A stretch of 64,000 nt of DNA from assembly GCA_002382805.1 (NCBI GenBank), contig DGAD01000054.1, positions 2,341 to 66,340 on the forward strand, given 5' to 3'. A program made the translations under genes and the position numbers. The stretch is from Clostridiales bacterium UBA4039 (GTDB lineage Bacteria > Bacillota > Clostridia > Lachnospirales > Vallitaleaceae). Numbering within the stretch: position 1 is the first letter of the stretch; each line of letters starts with the position of its first letter. This document shows positions 54,219 to 63,582 of this stretch, in pieces. The notes under the pieces are model-generated. The model was not told the DNA's origin and made no database searches. It saw only the letters and a program-made list of their open reading frames with translations.

Positions 54219-54357
54219 CATTTTCCTCCTAGGTAAAATTGCTGTGTCATCGTTGTAAAGTGAATACGAAATTTTCCCCATTTTCATACAATTAAGGTAC
54301 AACATTTTATATGCATTGTCAAGTAATTAACAATTAATATAAGTGAATAAAAATCTG

Positions 54358-54384
54358 TTCATTTGGTAGCTCACGCCAAATGAA
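54358..54384. repeat. Inverted repeat in the PEPCK-like/TetR intergenic region
   Basis: TTCATTTGG (54358-54366) and CCAAATGAA (54376-54384) are perfect inverted repeats around a 9-base spacer. No T tract follows, so a terminator is unlikely. A dimeric regulator site upstream of the PEPCK-like gene is plausible. Confidence 0.5.
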
Positions 54385-54463
54385 TAATCTCTTATAAAAT
54401 AGCATATAGTTCAAAAAAACGCAAGATATTTAGCGAAAAGTTAGAAAGATTGATGAAGATTCT

Positions 54464-54501
54464 GTTGACAAACTTATACTAAGTGTACTATATTAGTATA
54501 A
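54464..54501 (+). promoter_or_regulatory. TetR promoter and operator
   Basis: TTGACA (54464-54469), 18-base spacer, TATATT (54488-54493). Inverted repeat TTATACTAA (54474-54482) and TTAGTATAA (54493-54501), 10-base spacer, overlaps the spacer and -10 box. This fits autorepression by the adjacent TetR protein, which would also control the RND genes. Confidence 0.75.
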
Positions 54502-54521
54502 AAGGAGGAGAAAATATTACT

Positions 54522-55091
54522 ATGAAATATAATGATGAATATGTTTATGAATTGATACTTGATAACACAAAACGGTTGTTAAACGAGCGTGGAGTGAAGG
54601 GATGGAGTATGGACGAACTGGCTAAAAACTCGTCAGTTGCTAAAAATACCCTCTATAAAATCGTAGGTTCCAAACGAGAAGCTGTTTCGGCGGTGGTTTT
54701 TCGTGATATTGAGAAGGTGCGCTTAAAACTAGAATACTTGATGGCAAAAAAAGCAGGGACTATTACTTTAGATGATTTCATTGAGGGATTCTTAATGACA
54801 TTTTCGCATCTTCATATTCACTATTTAACCGATGTGACATTAGAGTTTCCAGCTAGTGGATTAAAAATCGAGAAAGCAGTGGAAGAGATACGTAAGCTCC
54901 TTATACAATTATTTGAAACCATAAAAACCGAACGAAAATTAAGAGAAGACTTAGACATTAACCTATTATTTGACTGCATACGTGGAATCAGTACGGAATT
55001 TATACGCCTGGGCTACACCGATGATATTTTTGTTCAAAAAAGTCGGATAATTTATGAATATCTATTACATGGTATTTTGTGTAAACCTTAA
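54522..55091 (+). CDS. TetR-family regulator of the RND efflux operon
   Basis: A 189-residue TetR/AcrR-type repressor. The N-terminal helix-turn-helix is SMDELAKNSSVAKNTLYKIVG (key residues about 32-52; typical T-L-Y-K recognition helix). The C-terminal part is the variable ligand-binding helical domain. A frame from 54483 would begin inside the operator, so the ATG at 54522 is taken; GGAGGAG stands 11 bases upstream. Likely to bind the inverted repeat at 54474-54501 and to respond to a pump substrate. The adaptor gene follows after 23 bases. Confidence 0.88.
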   Translation: MKYNDEYVYELILDNTKRLLNERGVKGWSMDELAKNSSVAKNTLYKIVGSKREAVSAVVFRDIEKVRLKLEYLMAKKAGTITLDDFIEGFLMTFSHLHIHYLTDVTLEFPASGLKIEKAVEEIRKLLIQLFETIKTERKLREDLDINLLFDCIRGISTEFIRLGYTDDIFVQKSRIIYEYLLHGILCKP

Positions 55092-55114
55092 TGGAATGAG
55101 GAGGTCTCATAATA

Positions 55115-56356
55115 ATGAGAAAAGTTGTAAAGATAAGTGTTGGAAGTTTTTTGCTCATAGGTCTTATAGCGTTGATAGTAGTTGTTCGGTGGGAAACACC
55201 GGTTGACGAGCAGGACCAAAAACAACAAGCAAGCATACCGGTTGACATCATGGAAATCAGAACAACAATTGAAAATAAAACCCTTCGTTATATTGGTGTC
55301 GTTTCACCAAAGCAAATTCAATCGTTAAGTTTTAAAAATCCCGGCAAGCTTCAACAAATATTTGTTGAAGAAGGAGATCTGGTCGAAGAAAAAACAGTGT
55401 TAGCAACTATGGATACGCGTGATGTATCCTATGAACTTGAGTTGGCAAAAAAAGCGATGGAGGCGGCACGTGCCCAGTATCAGCTGGGAAAAAAGGGTGC
55501 GAGTAGCCAAGAAATCGAACAAGCAAGATTAAATGTAGAAAAAGCGAGCCAAGTTCAGGCATTTGCAGAAGCAACTTTTCAAGAATATAAAAGTTTATAT
55601 GAAGAAGGTGTCATTTCAGCAAAAGAATATGATCAAATAGAGCTAGAGGCGGAGATTGCACAAAAAGATTTTGAAATGGCAACACAAATATATGAGACGG
55701 CGACAAACGGGGCGGACAAAGAATTAATTGAGATATATTATCGTCAGTATGAGCAAGCGAAGACACAATATGAATATGTAGAAACGATAATAAATGATGC
55801 AACGCTGGTATCGACGATTCGTGGAACGATTGTTGAGATACCTTTTGAAGAAAATACCCGTATTGCATCAGGGACTCCTGTGATTCATATACGTCAAGAA
55901 GGGTCCAATGTTGTTATTGGTGTGACAGATAGCGATTTTGGGAAGATAGAGATGAATCAAGAAGTGTATGTTCATGGAAACAATCGAATGATGGAAGGGA
56001 AAGTTTTGCGTAAAAAAAATATTCCTGACCCATCGACCCATCTATATACTGTGGAAATCTATCTCGAAGAAAAAGATACGCTTATCGGAGAAATCGTTGA
56101 ATGTGACATTATGATTGGTACAGAAGAAGCAATTAAGATACCGATGCAAGCCATCATTGTTCAAGATGAAAGTTATGTTTATGTGTATGAATCGGGACAG
56201 GCACATAGGCGAACCGTTCAGGTAGAAGGATTTAAGGATAATTATGTGGTGATTAAAGGGTTGTCTGAGGGAGAAAAGTTGATTATTCAAAATGTAAAAC
56301 ATATGAACGATGGAAAAAATGTCGTACTTGTTCAAGAGGAGGAAGCTTATGATTAA
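55115..56356 (+). CDS. RND efflux adaptor (membrane fusion protein)
   Basis: A 413-residue adaptor of the HlyD/AcrA family with an N-terminal signal anchor (about 7-27) and no lipobox. A beta-barrel/lipoyl pair brackets an alpha-helical hairpin (about 100-205, rich in Glu and Ala; QEIEQARLNVEKASQVQAF). The lipoyl halves are visible as SFKNPGKLQQIFVEEGDLV and LVSTIRGTIVEIPFEENTRI (key glycine positions retained). It overlaps the RND permease by 8 bases. In organisms without a conventional outer membrane such adaptors assist export across the single membrane; no TolC-like gene is in the window. Confidence 0.9.
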   Translation: MRKVVKISVGSFLLIGLIALIVVVRWETPVDEQDQKQQASIPVDIMEIRTTIENKTLRYIGVVSPKQIQSLSFKNPGKLQQIFVEEGDLVEEKTVLATMDTRDVSYELELAKKAMEAARAQYQLGKKGASSQEIEQARLNVEKASQVQAFAEATFQEYKSLYEEGVISAKEYDQIELEAEIAQKDFEMATQIYETATNGADKELIEIYYRQYEQAKTQYEYVETIINDATLVSTIRGTIVEIPFEENTRIASGTPVIHIRQEGSNVVIGVTDSDFGKIEMNQEVYVHGNNRMMEGKVLRKKNIPDPSTHLYTVEIYLEEKDTLIGEIVECDIMIGTEEAIKIPMQAIIVQDESYVYVYESGQAHRRTVQVEGFKDNYVVIKGLSEGEKLIIQNVKHMNDGKNVVLVQEEEAYD

Positions 56357-59351
56357 ATCGATTATTCATAATCGTAAGATACTCCTGTTATTTGTAGCGC
56401 TGATAATGCTTGCGGGAATCTATAGTTACTACTATCTTCCGAAACAAGAGTCGCCAGATATTTCTCCACCTGTGGCAATGATTACAGTGATTTATCCCGG
56501 AGCATCTCAAGAAAATGTAGATAACTTAGTAACAACAAAAATAGAAAATGAATTAAAGACACTCAAAGGATATGACTTTAGCGTATCGTATTCCAACAAT
56601 AGTGTGTCAACAGTTGTGCTTCAAGTCCAATACGATGTGGATATCGATAAGACGTGGCAGGACTTAAGAACAAAAATGCAACAGCTGCAAGGAGAGTTGC
56701 CAAAAGAATGTCACGATATACGCATTGAAACTAATTTGGCAGAAACTGCGGGAATCATCCTTGCATTGTCCGGCGATGGGTATTCTTATGAAATGCTCTC
56801 AAATTATGGGCAAACGATTATGGATGCATTAACTGAAATAGAAGGTGTAACTCGCGTTGAATTAAGTGGTGAACTTGAAAAAGAAGTACATGTAAGCGTC
56901 GATCAAGCAAAGATAAATCGCTTAGATTTATCATTTAATGAGCTGCTAACTTTATTAGCGAGTCAAAACTTGGAGATACCTTCTGGTGTCATTGAAAGTA
57001 GTCAGGGAAAAGTGGCATTAAATATTACCGGCTCTTTTACATCGCTAGAAGAAATTGAAAATATGATTATCGGAATGGGAGAACAAGCGGGTACAGCGCT
57101 TCGACTTAAAGATATCGCAACGGTGTCCTTTGTGGATGGCGATGCAGGTTTACATTATAAAGATAATGGCAACAAAGCAATCCTTCTTAGTGGCTACTTT
57201 GAGACGGATAAAAATGTTCTTTTGATTGGCAAGCAAGTACGTCAAACGATTAAACAGCTTGAGAAAGAACTACCAAAAGATTTAGTCATTAATGAAGTGC
57301 TATTCCAGCCGGAAGATGTTCAGGAATCCATTCGAGGATTTATGATGAATTTATTGCAAGGTATGGGACTGGTTATATTGGTGGTTTTCATTGGAATGGG
57401 CATTCGTAACGCGGTTATTGTATCTACGGCTATACCTTTGGCTATTTTAATGACGTTTATTGCTATGCCAATGGTCGATGTTCCCATTCATCAAGTATCA
57501 ATCATAGCGCTCATTGTTGCATTGGGAATGCTTGTTGATAATGCGATTGTGGTCAGTGATTCCATACAAAATAAAATAGATGAAGGGATGGATCAACTTG
57601 AAGCTTGTTCCACAGGGGCAAAGGAAGTGTTGGTTCCAATATTTTCTTCAACGTTAACAACCCTTGCCACGCTATCGCCATTACTGTTTTTAAATTCCAT
57701 TGTAGGTGATTATATTATAGGTCTTCCTCTTGTGGTTATTCTTGCGCTGGTTGCATCGTTTTTAATTGCCATCTTCGTAACCCCGGTTTTGGCCTATATC
57801 TTTTTTAAGCCCAGTTCAAACCATAACCACCATGCGACGTCAAGGTATGGGTATAGACTTTTGGATAAAATGGTGCAACATAAAATCTTGAGTGTAGTTA
57901 CAGTCCTTGGGTTTATTGCTCTTTTAGGAAGCACATTTTTATGGTTAGAAGTCATTTTTTTCCCAAAGGCAGATGAAAATATTCTCTACGTTGATATTGT
58001 AGCTGATGATGTGATTGACCTAGAGACAACGCAAAAAGTTTCTGATCAAGTGGAAGCGATTTTGGAAAATGAAGCAGGTGTCGTCAGTTATACAACTGCT
58101 ATTGGAGGCGGAATGCCCAAATTTTTTACGGCGTTGAATGTGTATAATCAATTGCCCCAAAACGCTCAAATACTCGTGCGAGTTGATCTAGATAAGACCA
58201 CATATAAGAAGAACACCCCGTACGCACAATATTTGCAAAACCAGATGAATCGTCAGGTTTTAGGAGGCAAGGTAACCATAAAAGAGCTGGAAAATGCTTT
58301 TCCAAGTGAAGCACCAATTGCCATAAGGTTTTCAGGAGAAGACTTTGACGAGATTAACGCCCAAGTAAGTCGAGTAAAACAGTTTCTTGAATCGATTGAA
58401 GGTAGTAAAAATGTACGAACAGACTATGATGGAAAAAAACTCGAATACGTCATTGACTTAAATCCAAGTGAACTTTCTTATCTGGGATTGACGAAGTATG
58501 ATGTGCTTAATGAAGTGAGTATTGCCTTAAGAGGAAGGGAAGCGTCTACCTATCGAGCGCAGGTAAAAGAATATAGCATTCAGTTGGAGGGAAAAGAAAA
58601 ATCATTGGATGCTGTTGAAAACTTAAGGATTAAATCAAGTGTTAGCGGACATAAGTTTTTGCTCAAAGATATTGGTGAGATTGGATTGACAGAACAACAA
58701 CCTACGATAAAAAAATACAAAGGGAAGAATTCGATTACGCTTTATAGTGATATATATCTAGGTTATCAACGTAGTAACATATTGGAACAACTTAATCAAG
58801 AACTAAAGACTATGGATATGTATCCAATAACCTATACGTTTGATGGAGAAGCAGAACGTATCGCAGAAAATTTTGGGAGCGCCGGTATATCGGCAATTTT
58901 TGCGGTGTTTCTTATTTACATTATTTTGCTGATCCAATTTAAAGATTTAAGGCAACCTTTGATTGTATTAATTAGCGTACCACTTTCTTCAGCAGGAGCT
59001 TTATTTGGATTGTTTGTGATGAATCAACCGATTTCATTTACAGGTTTGATTGGAATTATAAGCTTAATTGGTATTGTGGTGAATAATGCGATTGTTCTGA
59101 TTGATTATATTAATATGAAAAGAAAAGAAGGCAAATCTATTGAAGAGGCCGCAAAGGAAGCGGCGGGAATTCGACTGCGTCCGATTTTGATTTCAACGGT
59201 GACAACTATATCCGGATTGATGCCTCTGTTGCTGTCAAATAGTGAGTTGTTTAAACCTATGGCGGTAGCTCTTGTTTTTGGACTTTTGGTTGCTACATTA
59301 TTGACCCTTGTTTTTATCCCATTAATGTATATAATAATTATTAGGGATTAA
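56349..59351 (+). CDS. RND-family efflux permease
   Basis: A 1000-residue inner-membrane transporter of the AcrB/HAE family with 12 membrane helices and two large extracytoplasmic loops. The first-repeat signature GMLVDNAIVV has one of the two proton-relay Asp residues of AcrB (Asp407 equivalent), the second being Asn. The TM10 counterpart GIVVNNAIVLIDY has no Lys940 equivalent. Both changes are common in Firmicutes and some HAE2-like pumps. The ATG at 56349 has GAGGAGGAAG upstream, so a longer frame from 56310 is rejected. It is the last gene of the TetR-controlled operon and probably exports hydrophobic or amphipathic compounds. Confidence 0.93.
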   Translation: MIKSIIHNRKILLLFVALIMLAGIYSYYYLPKQESPDISPPVAMITVIYPGASQENVDNLVTTKIENELKTLKGYDFSVSYSNNSVSTVVLQVQYDVDIDKTWQDLRTKMQQLQGELPKECHDIRIETNLAETAGIILALSGDGYSYEMLSNYGQTIMDALTEIEGVTRVELSGELEKEVHVSVDQAKINRLDLSFNELLTLLASQNLEIPSGVIESSQGKVALNITGSFTSLEEIENMIIGMGEQAGTALRLKDIATVSFVDGDAGLHYKDNGNKAILLSGYFETDKNVLLIGKQVRQTIKQLEKELPKDLVINEVLFQPEDVQESIRGFMMNLLQGMGLVILVVFIGMGIRNAVIVSTAIPLAILMTFIAMPMVDVPIHQVSIIALIVALGMLVDNAIVVSDSIQNKIDEGMDQLEACSTGAKEVLVPIFSSTLTTLATLSPLLFLNSIVGDYIIGLPLVVILALVASFLIAIFVTPVLAYIFFKPSSNHNHHATSRYGYRLLDKMVQHKILSVVTVLGFIALLGSTFLWLEVIFFPKADENILYVDIVADDVIDLETTQKVSDQVEAILENEAGVVSYTTAIGGGMPKFFTALNVYNQLPQNAQILVRVDLDKTTYKKNTPYAQYLQNQMNRQVLGGKVTIKELENAFPSEAPIAIRFSGEDFDEINAQVSRVKQFLESIEGSKNVRTDYDGKKLEYVIDLNPSELSYLGLTKYDVLNEVSIALRGREASTYRAQVKEYSIQLEGKEKSLDAVENLRIKSSVSGHKFLLKDIGEIGLTEQQPTIKKYKGKNSITLYSDIYLGYQRSNILEQLNQELKTMDMYPITYTFDGEAERIAENFGSAGISAIFAVFLIYIILLIQFKDLRQPLIVLISVPLSSAGALFGLFVMNQPISFTGLIGIISLIGIVVNNAIVLIDYINMKRKEGKSIEEAAKEAAGIRLRPILISTVTTISGLMPLLLSNSELFKPMAVALVFGLLVATLLTLVFIPLMYIIIIRD

Positions 59352-59412
59352 AAAGTTATTTCGGTTATTTTTTCATCCCCAAAAAGAAAAAGTTGAAATA
59401 CGGAGAATGAAA

Positions 59413-60321
59413 ATGAAATCTAATCAGCAAGAAGTTAATGAAACAAAATGGGCGCTAGTTGTAGAAGGCGGAGCTATGCGAGGTATCTTTTCTACAGGAG
59501 TACTTGATGCGTTTATTGAGCAACAGTATAATCCTTTTGAGTGGTGTATAGGCGTATCAGCAGGAGCAACCAACCTTGCGGCGTATTTAGCGCAAATGCA
59601 TGGAAGAAACAAGCAGGTCTATATCGATTATTCGACAAAATCGGAGTTCATTAATCTAAAAAGATTTTTTAGTGGACATCATTTAATGGATTTAGATTGG
59701 TTGTGGAACAAAACCATTGATGAATTGCGTTTGGATATTGAATGTATTATGAATGCGCCCAGTAAATTTTATGTGGGTGTTACTAATGTAGAGACAGGGC
59801 GCATTGAATTTATAAAACCTACGGAAGATACATTGGAAGAGACTATCAAAGCATCCTCAGCTGTTCCGGTTATGTATAAGCATCCGGTTAATGTTGATGG
59901 AACGGATTATGTTGATGGTGGCGTGGCGGACCCAATACCTGTGGAGAAAGCTGTGCAATTAGGTGCAACCCATATTGTTGTCTTGCGGTCAAAAAAATAT
60001 GATTATCGCATGGATAATTCCAATAAATTATTTACTAAATTTATGCTAAGAAAACTTCCAAAGATAAAGGAAGCGGTTTCTGCGCGTAGCAAAGTATATA
60101 ATCAACAGCTGGAATTTATTCGCTCGCAACATGAAGGAATTCGCATGATTGAAGTATGCCCGCCAGAAGAATTTCAGACAAAGCGACTAACAAGAGACCT
60201 GACGATATTAGAACAAGACTATGCGTTGGGATATGAATATGGTGAAAAACTAATTCAGTTTTTAAAAGAAGAGCCTAAACGATGTAAAAGTCAAGAAATG
60301 GAGAGTTATTGTGTTATATAG
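59413..60321 (+). CDS. Patatin-like phospholipase
   Basis: A 302-residue patatin-family acyl hydrolase. Oxyanion-hole motif GGAMRG lies at about residues 19-24, the nucleophile motif GVSAGA near 47-52, and the dyad Asp in DGGVADP near 171-177. These form the Ser-Asp dyad. No signal peptide or membrane segment is present. The ATG at 59413 is preferred over 59407, since GGAG is 7 bases upstream. The downstream membrane protein gene overlaps its end by 11 bases, so both are translated together. Intracellular lipid turnover is likely; the substrate is unknown. Confidence 0.92.
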   Translation: MKSNQQEVNETKWALVVEGGAMRGIFSTGVLDAFIEQQYNPFEWCIGVSAGATNLAAYLAQMHGRNKQVYIDYSTKSEFINLKRFFSGHHLMDLDWLWNKTIDELRLDIECIMNAPSKFYVGVTNVETGRIEFIKPTEDTLEETIKASSAVPVMYKHPVNVDGTDYVDGGVADPIPVEKAVQLGATHIVVLRSKKYDYRMDNSNKLFTKFMLRKLPKIKEAVSARSKVYNQQLEFIRSQHEGIRMIEVCPPEEFQTKRLTRDLTILEQDYALGYEYGEKLIQFLKEEPKRCKSQEMESYCVI

Positions 60322-61258
60322 GTCGATAAAAATTACTCTAGGCGTCATGCTCGCCATTGTATTGGCAGAGCTTTTAGGGCTTGCTTATGCAACAACGGCA
60401 GGTGTTATTACGATGCTTAGTATTTTTGAGACACGCAAACAAACCTATATTATTGGATTAAAACGCCTCTTGTTTGCTTCCATTGCCATTATATTTGCAT
60501 ATATAATATTTTGGTTTGGAAGTCATACATTACTTATGTTGGGCGTTTTTTTATTGGTTTTTACGTTGATCCTGACACGATTGGATAGCCTTGAAGCATG
60601 GGCGATTAGTACAGTGTTAGTCAGTCATATATATACTCTTGAAGAACTAAGTGTTCGCATTGTTGCCAATGAACTAGGGTTGGTTTTGATTGGGATAGCG
60701 GTTGCGTGGGTATTGAATCTGCATATGCCCAACCAGATAGACAAAATCAAAAAATATCAATTGGATGTTGAACAGGAGATGAAGCGTGTACTTAATATTA
60801 TGCGATTAAAGCTCATCAATCAGTGCTCTATAGCCGATAAAGAACGAGGACTGGATTATTTAAGTCAATGTATCGAAGAGGGGCAAACATTAGCGATTGC
60901 ATATAATAATAATTCCCTGTTTAAGGATAATAGCTATTACATCTATTATTTTCAGATGCGTAAGCAACAATTATTACTTTTAAGGCATATGGATAAGTAC
61001 TTAGAGCGTATGTTTATAGCTGTTTCTCAGGCAGAACCGTTGAGTGAATTTACCGGGCAAATCGGAGTGGAATTTAATGAAAAAAATACGGGGAAAGCCT
61101 TGAAGAAAAGAGGAGAGCAACTGTTGGAATATTACAGAGACTCTGCACTTCCTACCAGTCGTGAAGAATTTGAAAATCGAGCGATTCTATTTCGCTATTT
61201 AAGTGACTTGATCGAATTTGTTGAAATCAAAATCCGCTTTTCAGAAAAGTTCAAGTAA
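60311..61258 (+). CDS. Aromatic acid exporter family membrane protein
   Basis: A 315-residue protein of the ArAE_1 (FUSC-like) type. The first 140 residues hold four to five membrane helices (IKITLGVMLAIVLAELLGL; ATTAGVITMLSIFETRKQT, the typical TAGVITxLSI pattern). The C-terminal 170 residues form a helical cytoplasmic domain. It starts with GTG inside the patatin gene (11-base overlap), with GGAG about 10 bases upstream. Related proteins are putative exporters of aromatic acids or stress compounds; function here is not proved. The coupling with a patatin lipase is unusual. Confidence 0.85.
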   Translation: MLYRSIKITLGVMLAIVLAELLGLAYATTAGVITMLSIFETRKQTYIIGLKRLLFASIAIIFAYIIFWFGSHTLLMLGVFLLVFTLILTRLDSLEAWAISTVLVSHIYTLEELSVRIVANELGLVLIGIAVAWVLNLHMPNQIDKIKKYQLDVEQEMKRVLNIMRLKLINQCSIADKERGLDYLSQCIEEGQTLAIAYNNNSLFKDNSYYIYYFQMRKQQLLLLRHMDKYLERMFIAVSQAEPLSEFTGQIGVEFNEKNTGKALKKRGEQLLEYYRDSALPTSREEFENRAILFRYLSDLIEFVEIKIRFSEKFK

Positions 61259-61263
61259 GCCTA

Positions 61264-61292
61264 TTGTAGTTGTGTGTTCAGTGTGGTATAAT
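61264..61292 (+). promoter_or_regulatory. Promoter of the DEAD-box helicase
   Basis: TTGTAG (61264-61269), 17-base spacer, TATAAT (61287-61292) preceded by TGG (extended -10). The start near 61299 gives a leader of about 50 bases. Confidence 0.75.
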
Positions 61293-61351
61293 AATATGAT
61301 TGCTGTCTAAAAGTAACAGTATTAATTTGATTTAAGAATAGGAAGTAAAGA

Positions 61352-63034
61352 ATGAACTTTGAAAAATTAGTAACAAGCGGTAACATCTTAAAAGCAATAG
61401 CGGATATGGGATTTGAAAAGGCGACAGAAATCCAACAAAAAGGTATTGCACTCATTGGTGAAGGTCATGATGTTATTGGCCAATCACAGACAGGAACAGG
61501 GAAAACAGCAGCGTTTGCTATCCCAGTATTAGAAAAAATCGATCCGGACGTAAGAAAGCCACAGGTGCTTATACTATGTCCTACGCGTGAATTGTCGGTG
61601 CAGGTTGCAGGCGAATTCAGGAAACTTGCAAAGTATATGTCAGGTACCAAAACAGTGGCTGTTTATGGCGGTGAACCCATATATAAACAGATTAGTGCAT
61701 TAAAAAAAGGAGCTCACGTTATTGTTGGAACTCCTGGTCGATTAATTGATCATATTAATCGTAAAACAATTAAGTTTGACGCATTACACACAGTAATTAT
61801 GGATGAAGCAGATGAAATGCTTAAGATGGGCTTTCGAGAAGATATTGAGTTGATTTTAAGTAGTGTTCAAACAGAGCCACAAAAAATCATGTTCTCGGCA
61901 ACAATGCCAAGAGCGATTCAAGAAATAGCTGAGAAGTACCTAGATCATCCTAAGAGTATCAAAATCAAGTCAAAAGGCTTAACAACAAGCACGGTGATTC
62001 AACAGTATTGTGCAGTAAAAAGCAAGTACAAAACAGAAGCTCTGTTTAGACTTTTGGATGCGAAAGCACCGGAACGTTGTATTGTTTTTTGCAATACAAA
62101 ACGTATGGTAGATCAGATTACCGATGAACTTCATGCCAAAGACTACTGGGCAGATAAAATCCATGGAGACTTAAAACAAGAGTTGCGATTGACTGTTTTA
62201 CAAAAATTCAACTCAGGTGTGATTAATGTTCTTGTGGCAACGGACGTTGCAGCGCGAGGCTTGGATATTCAAAATGTTGATTTGGTTATTAATTATGATA
62301 TTCCGGAAAAAGCGGATTATTATGTACATCGAATCGGACGAAGTGGGCGTGCAGGAAAACCAGGTGAATCAATCACATTGGCTTCATTTAAAGACCGCTT
62401 CCAATTACATGCAGTTGAGCAGTACATCAAGAAAAAAATCGAAAAAATTAATGTTCCTTCCGTAAAGGAAGTTAATGACACAAAAATGGAAAAATTCATT
62501 GATAACTTGATGGAAAGTATGGATCAAGATGTTCTTGACCATTATGAGCCAATTGTTCAAAAAATTGTTGCAAAAGGCTACAGCATGGATACGTTGGCTG
62601 CATCACTGTTAAAAGATGCGCTGACATTACATGACATGGTTGAAGAAAGCGACTTAAATGACTATAACTTCAACAAGCAAGGGCGCGGAAATGACCGAGG
62701 CGGACGCCGAGACTCTAGAGACGATCGTGGAGCAAGAGGCGAGCGAGGCCCTCGTGGAGAACGACAAGCAGGTAAGCGTCGCAGCACAAAAAATAGCGGA
62801 CAAACACGGATGTTTATCAGCGTAGGAAAAGCGCATAAAGCAACGGTTTCAGATTTGCTGGGAGCTATTACAGGCGAATGCCAAGTTAACGGCCGTAGCA
62901 TTGGCGCCATTGATATGTACGATAAGTTTTCTTTTGTTGATGTTGAAGATCGCTACGTTAACCAAGTACTTAAACAATTAAAGGACAAACGCATTAAAGG
63001 GCGTATTGTCAATGTTGAAGTGGCAAAAAGCTAA
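61352..63034 (+). CDS. DEAD-box RNA helicase (CshA/DbpA-like)
   Basis: A 560-residue ATP-dependent RNA helicase. Motif Q region is FEKATEIQQKGI, motif I is QTGTGKTA, motif II is DEAD (MDEADEM), motif III is SAT, and motif VI is HRIGRSGRAG. The core covers about 1-370. A basic Arg/Gly-rich linker (about 448-480, RGGRRDSRDDRGARG) follows, then a DbpA-type RNA-binding domain (about 485-558, MFISVGKAHKATVSDLLGAI). The DbpA-like C-terminal domain suggests ribosomal RNA binding. Such proteins aid ribosome assembly and cold adaptation. It ends at the bidirectional terminator 63081-63129. Confidence 0.94.
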   Translation: MNFEKLVTSGNILKAIADMGFEKATEIQQKGIALIGEGHDVIGQSQTGTGKTAAFAIPVLEKIDPDVRKPQVLILCPTRELSVQVAGEFRKLAKYMSGTKTVAVYGGEPIYKQISALKKGAHVIVGTPGRLIDHINRKTIKFDALHTVIMDEADEMLKMGFREDIELILSSVQTEPQKIMFSATMPRAIQEIAEKYLDHPKSIKIKSKGLTTSTVIQQYCAVKSKYKTEALFRLLDAKAPERCIVFCNTKRMVDQITDELHAKDYWADKIHGDLKQELRLTVLQKFNSGVINVLVATDVAARGLDIQNVDLVINYDIPEKADYYVHRIGRSGRAGKPGESITLASFKDRFQLHAVEQYIKKKIEKINVPSVKEVNDTKMEKFIDNLMESMDQDVLDHYEPIVQKIVAKGYSMDTLAASLLKDALTLHDMVEESDLNDYNFNKQGRGNDRGGRRDSRDDRGARGERGPRGERQAGKRRSTKNSGQTRMFISVGKAHKATVSDLLGAITGECQVNGRSIGAIDMYDKFSFVDVEDRYVNQVLKQLKDKRIKGRIVNVEVAKS

Positions 63035-63080
63035 AAAAATACAAAAATAAAATTTATGGCATGCAATTGACATAAGGAAA

Positions 63081-63129
63081 AAACAGTTCGACGCAATAGG
63101 GAAATCTTCCCAGCTTCGAACTGTTTTTA
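63081..63129. terminator. Bidirectional terminator, helicase and DUF1934 genes
   Basis: AACAGTTCGA (63082-63091) pairs with TCGAACTGTT (63116-63125), with an inner GGGAA/TTCCC stem. TTTTT follows on the plus strand and a T run follows on the minus strand. Confidence 0.9.
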
Positions 63130-63137
63130 TTATGTTT

Positions 63138-63557
63138 TTATAATTTTTTTGCACAGATATAAAACGAAGAAGGACCCATATCATGTTGGTTTACTTCAAG
63201 AGAATAAGTCACCATAAGTTCGATAGAATTAAGGCTTTGCGTGATTTGGATATCCTTTGTGGAAGAAACCATATCGAGTATTCCAAAGGGCGTTTCATAA
63301 GGGATGATGTGGGTAATGCCTTTTTCAAAAACAAGATGTGTGTTTGTTGCACCGGTGCGTATTATAGAGACGGTATTCTCATCAATAGTTACACGGGTTT
63401 TTGTCTCTGAAGATTCAATTAACTGAGTATCATTGTATAAAATATAATCTTTATTGTTTTTGGTGTACCACTTTCCGGTTGTCTGCATTTCAATTAATTC
63501 ATCTTCAGGTGAGTTATCTTGAGTGCCTCGAACGGTTATACGCACATTGTCTTTCAT
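63138..63557 (-). CDS. DUF1934 beta-barrel protein (YwiB-like)
   Basis: A 139-residue soluble protein of the DUF1934 family, a calycin-like beta-barrel. Visible family patterns are the start VRITVRGTQDN, the middle TETTRVTIDE-like strand (TKTRVTIDENTVSIIRTG) and the GILDMVSSTK...LNSIELMVTYSLEVN region near the C-terminus, with no signal peptide. The molecular role is unknown. The ATG at 63557 follows GGAGG by 5 bases; a start at 63569 is less likely. Its promoter region carries the second copy of the 24-bp element. Confidence 0.85.
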   Translation of the reverse strand: MKDNVRITVRGTQDNSPEDELIEMQTTGKWYTKNNKDYILYNDTQLIESSETKTRVTIDENTVSIIRTGATNTHLVFEKGITHIIPYETPFGILDMVSSTKDIQITQSLNSIELMVTYSLEVNQHDMGPSSFYICAKKL

Positions 63558-63582
63558 AAAATCCTCCAATAACTATTTTAAA

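Larger units (their letters stand above)
54219..54521. other. 303-base divergent intergenic region
   Basis: Between the PEPCK-like gene and tetR. It holds a minus-strand TTGACA (54317-54322) as a possible -35 box with no convincing -10 at the expected distance, a 9-bp inverted repeat at 54358-54384, and the TetR promoter-operator at 54464-54501. Its A+T content is high. I see no small gene in it. Confidence 0.6.
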
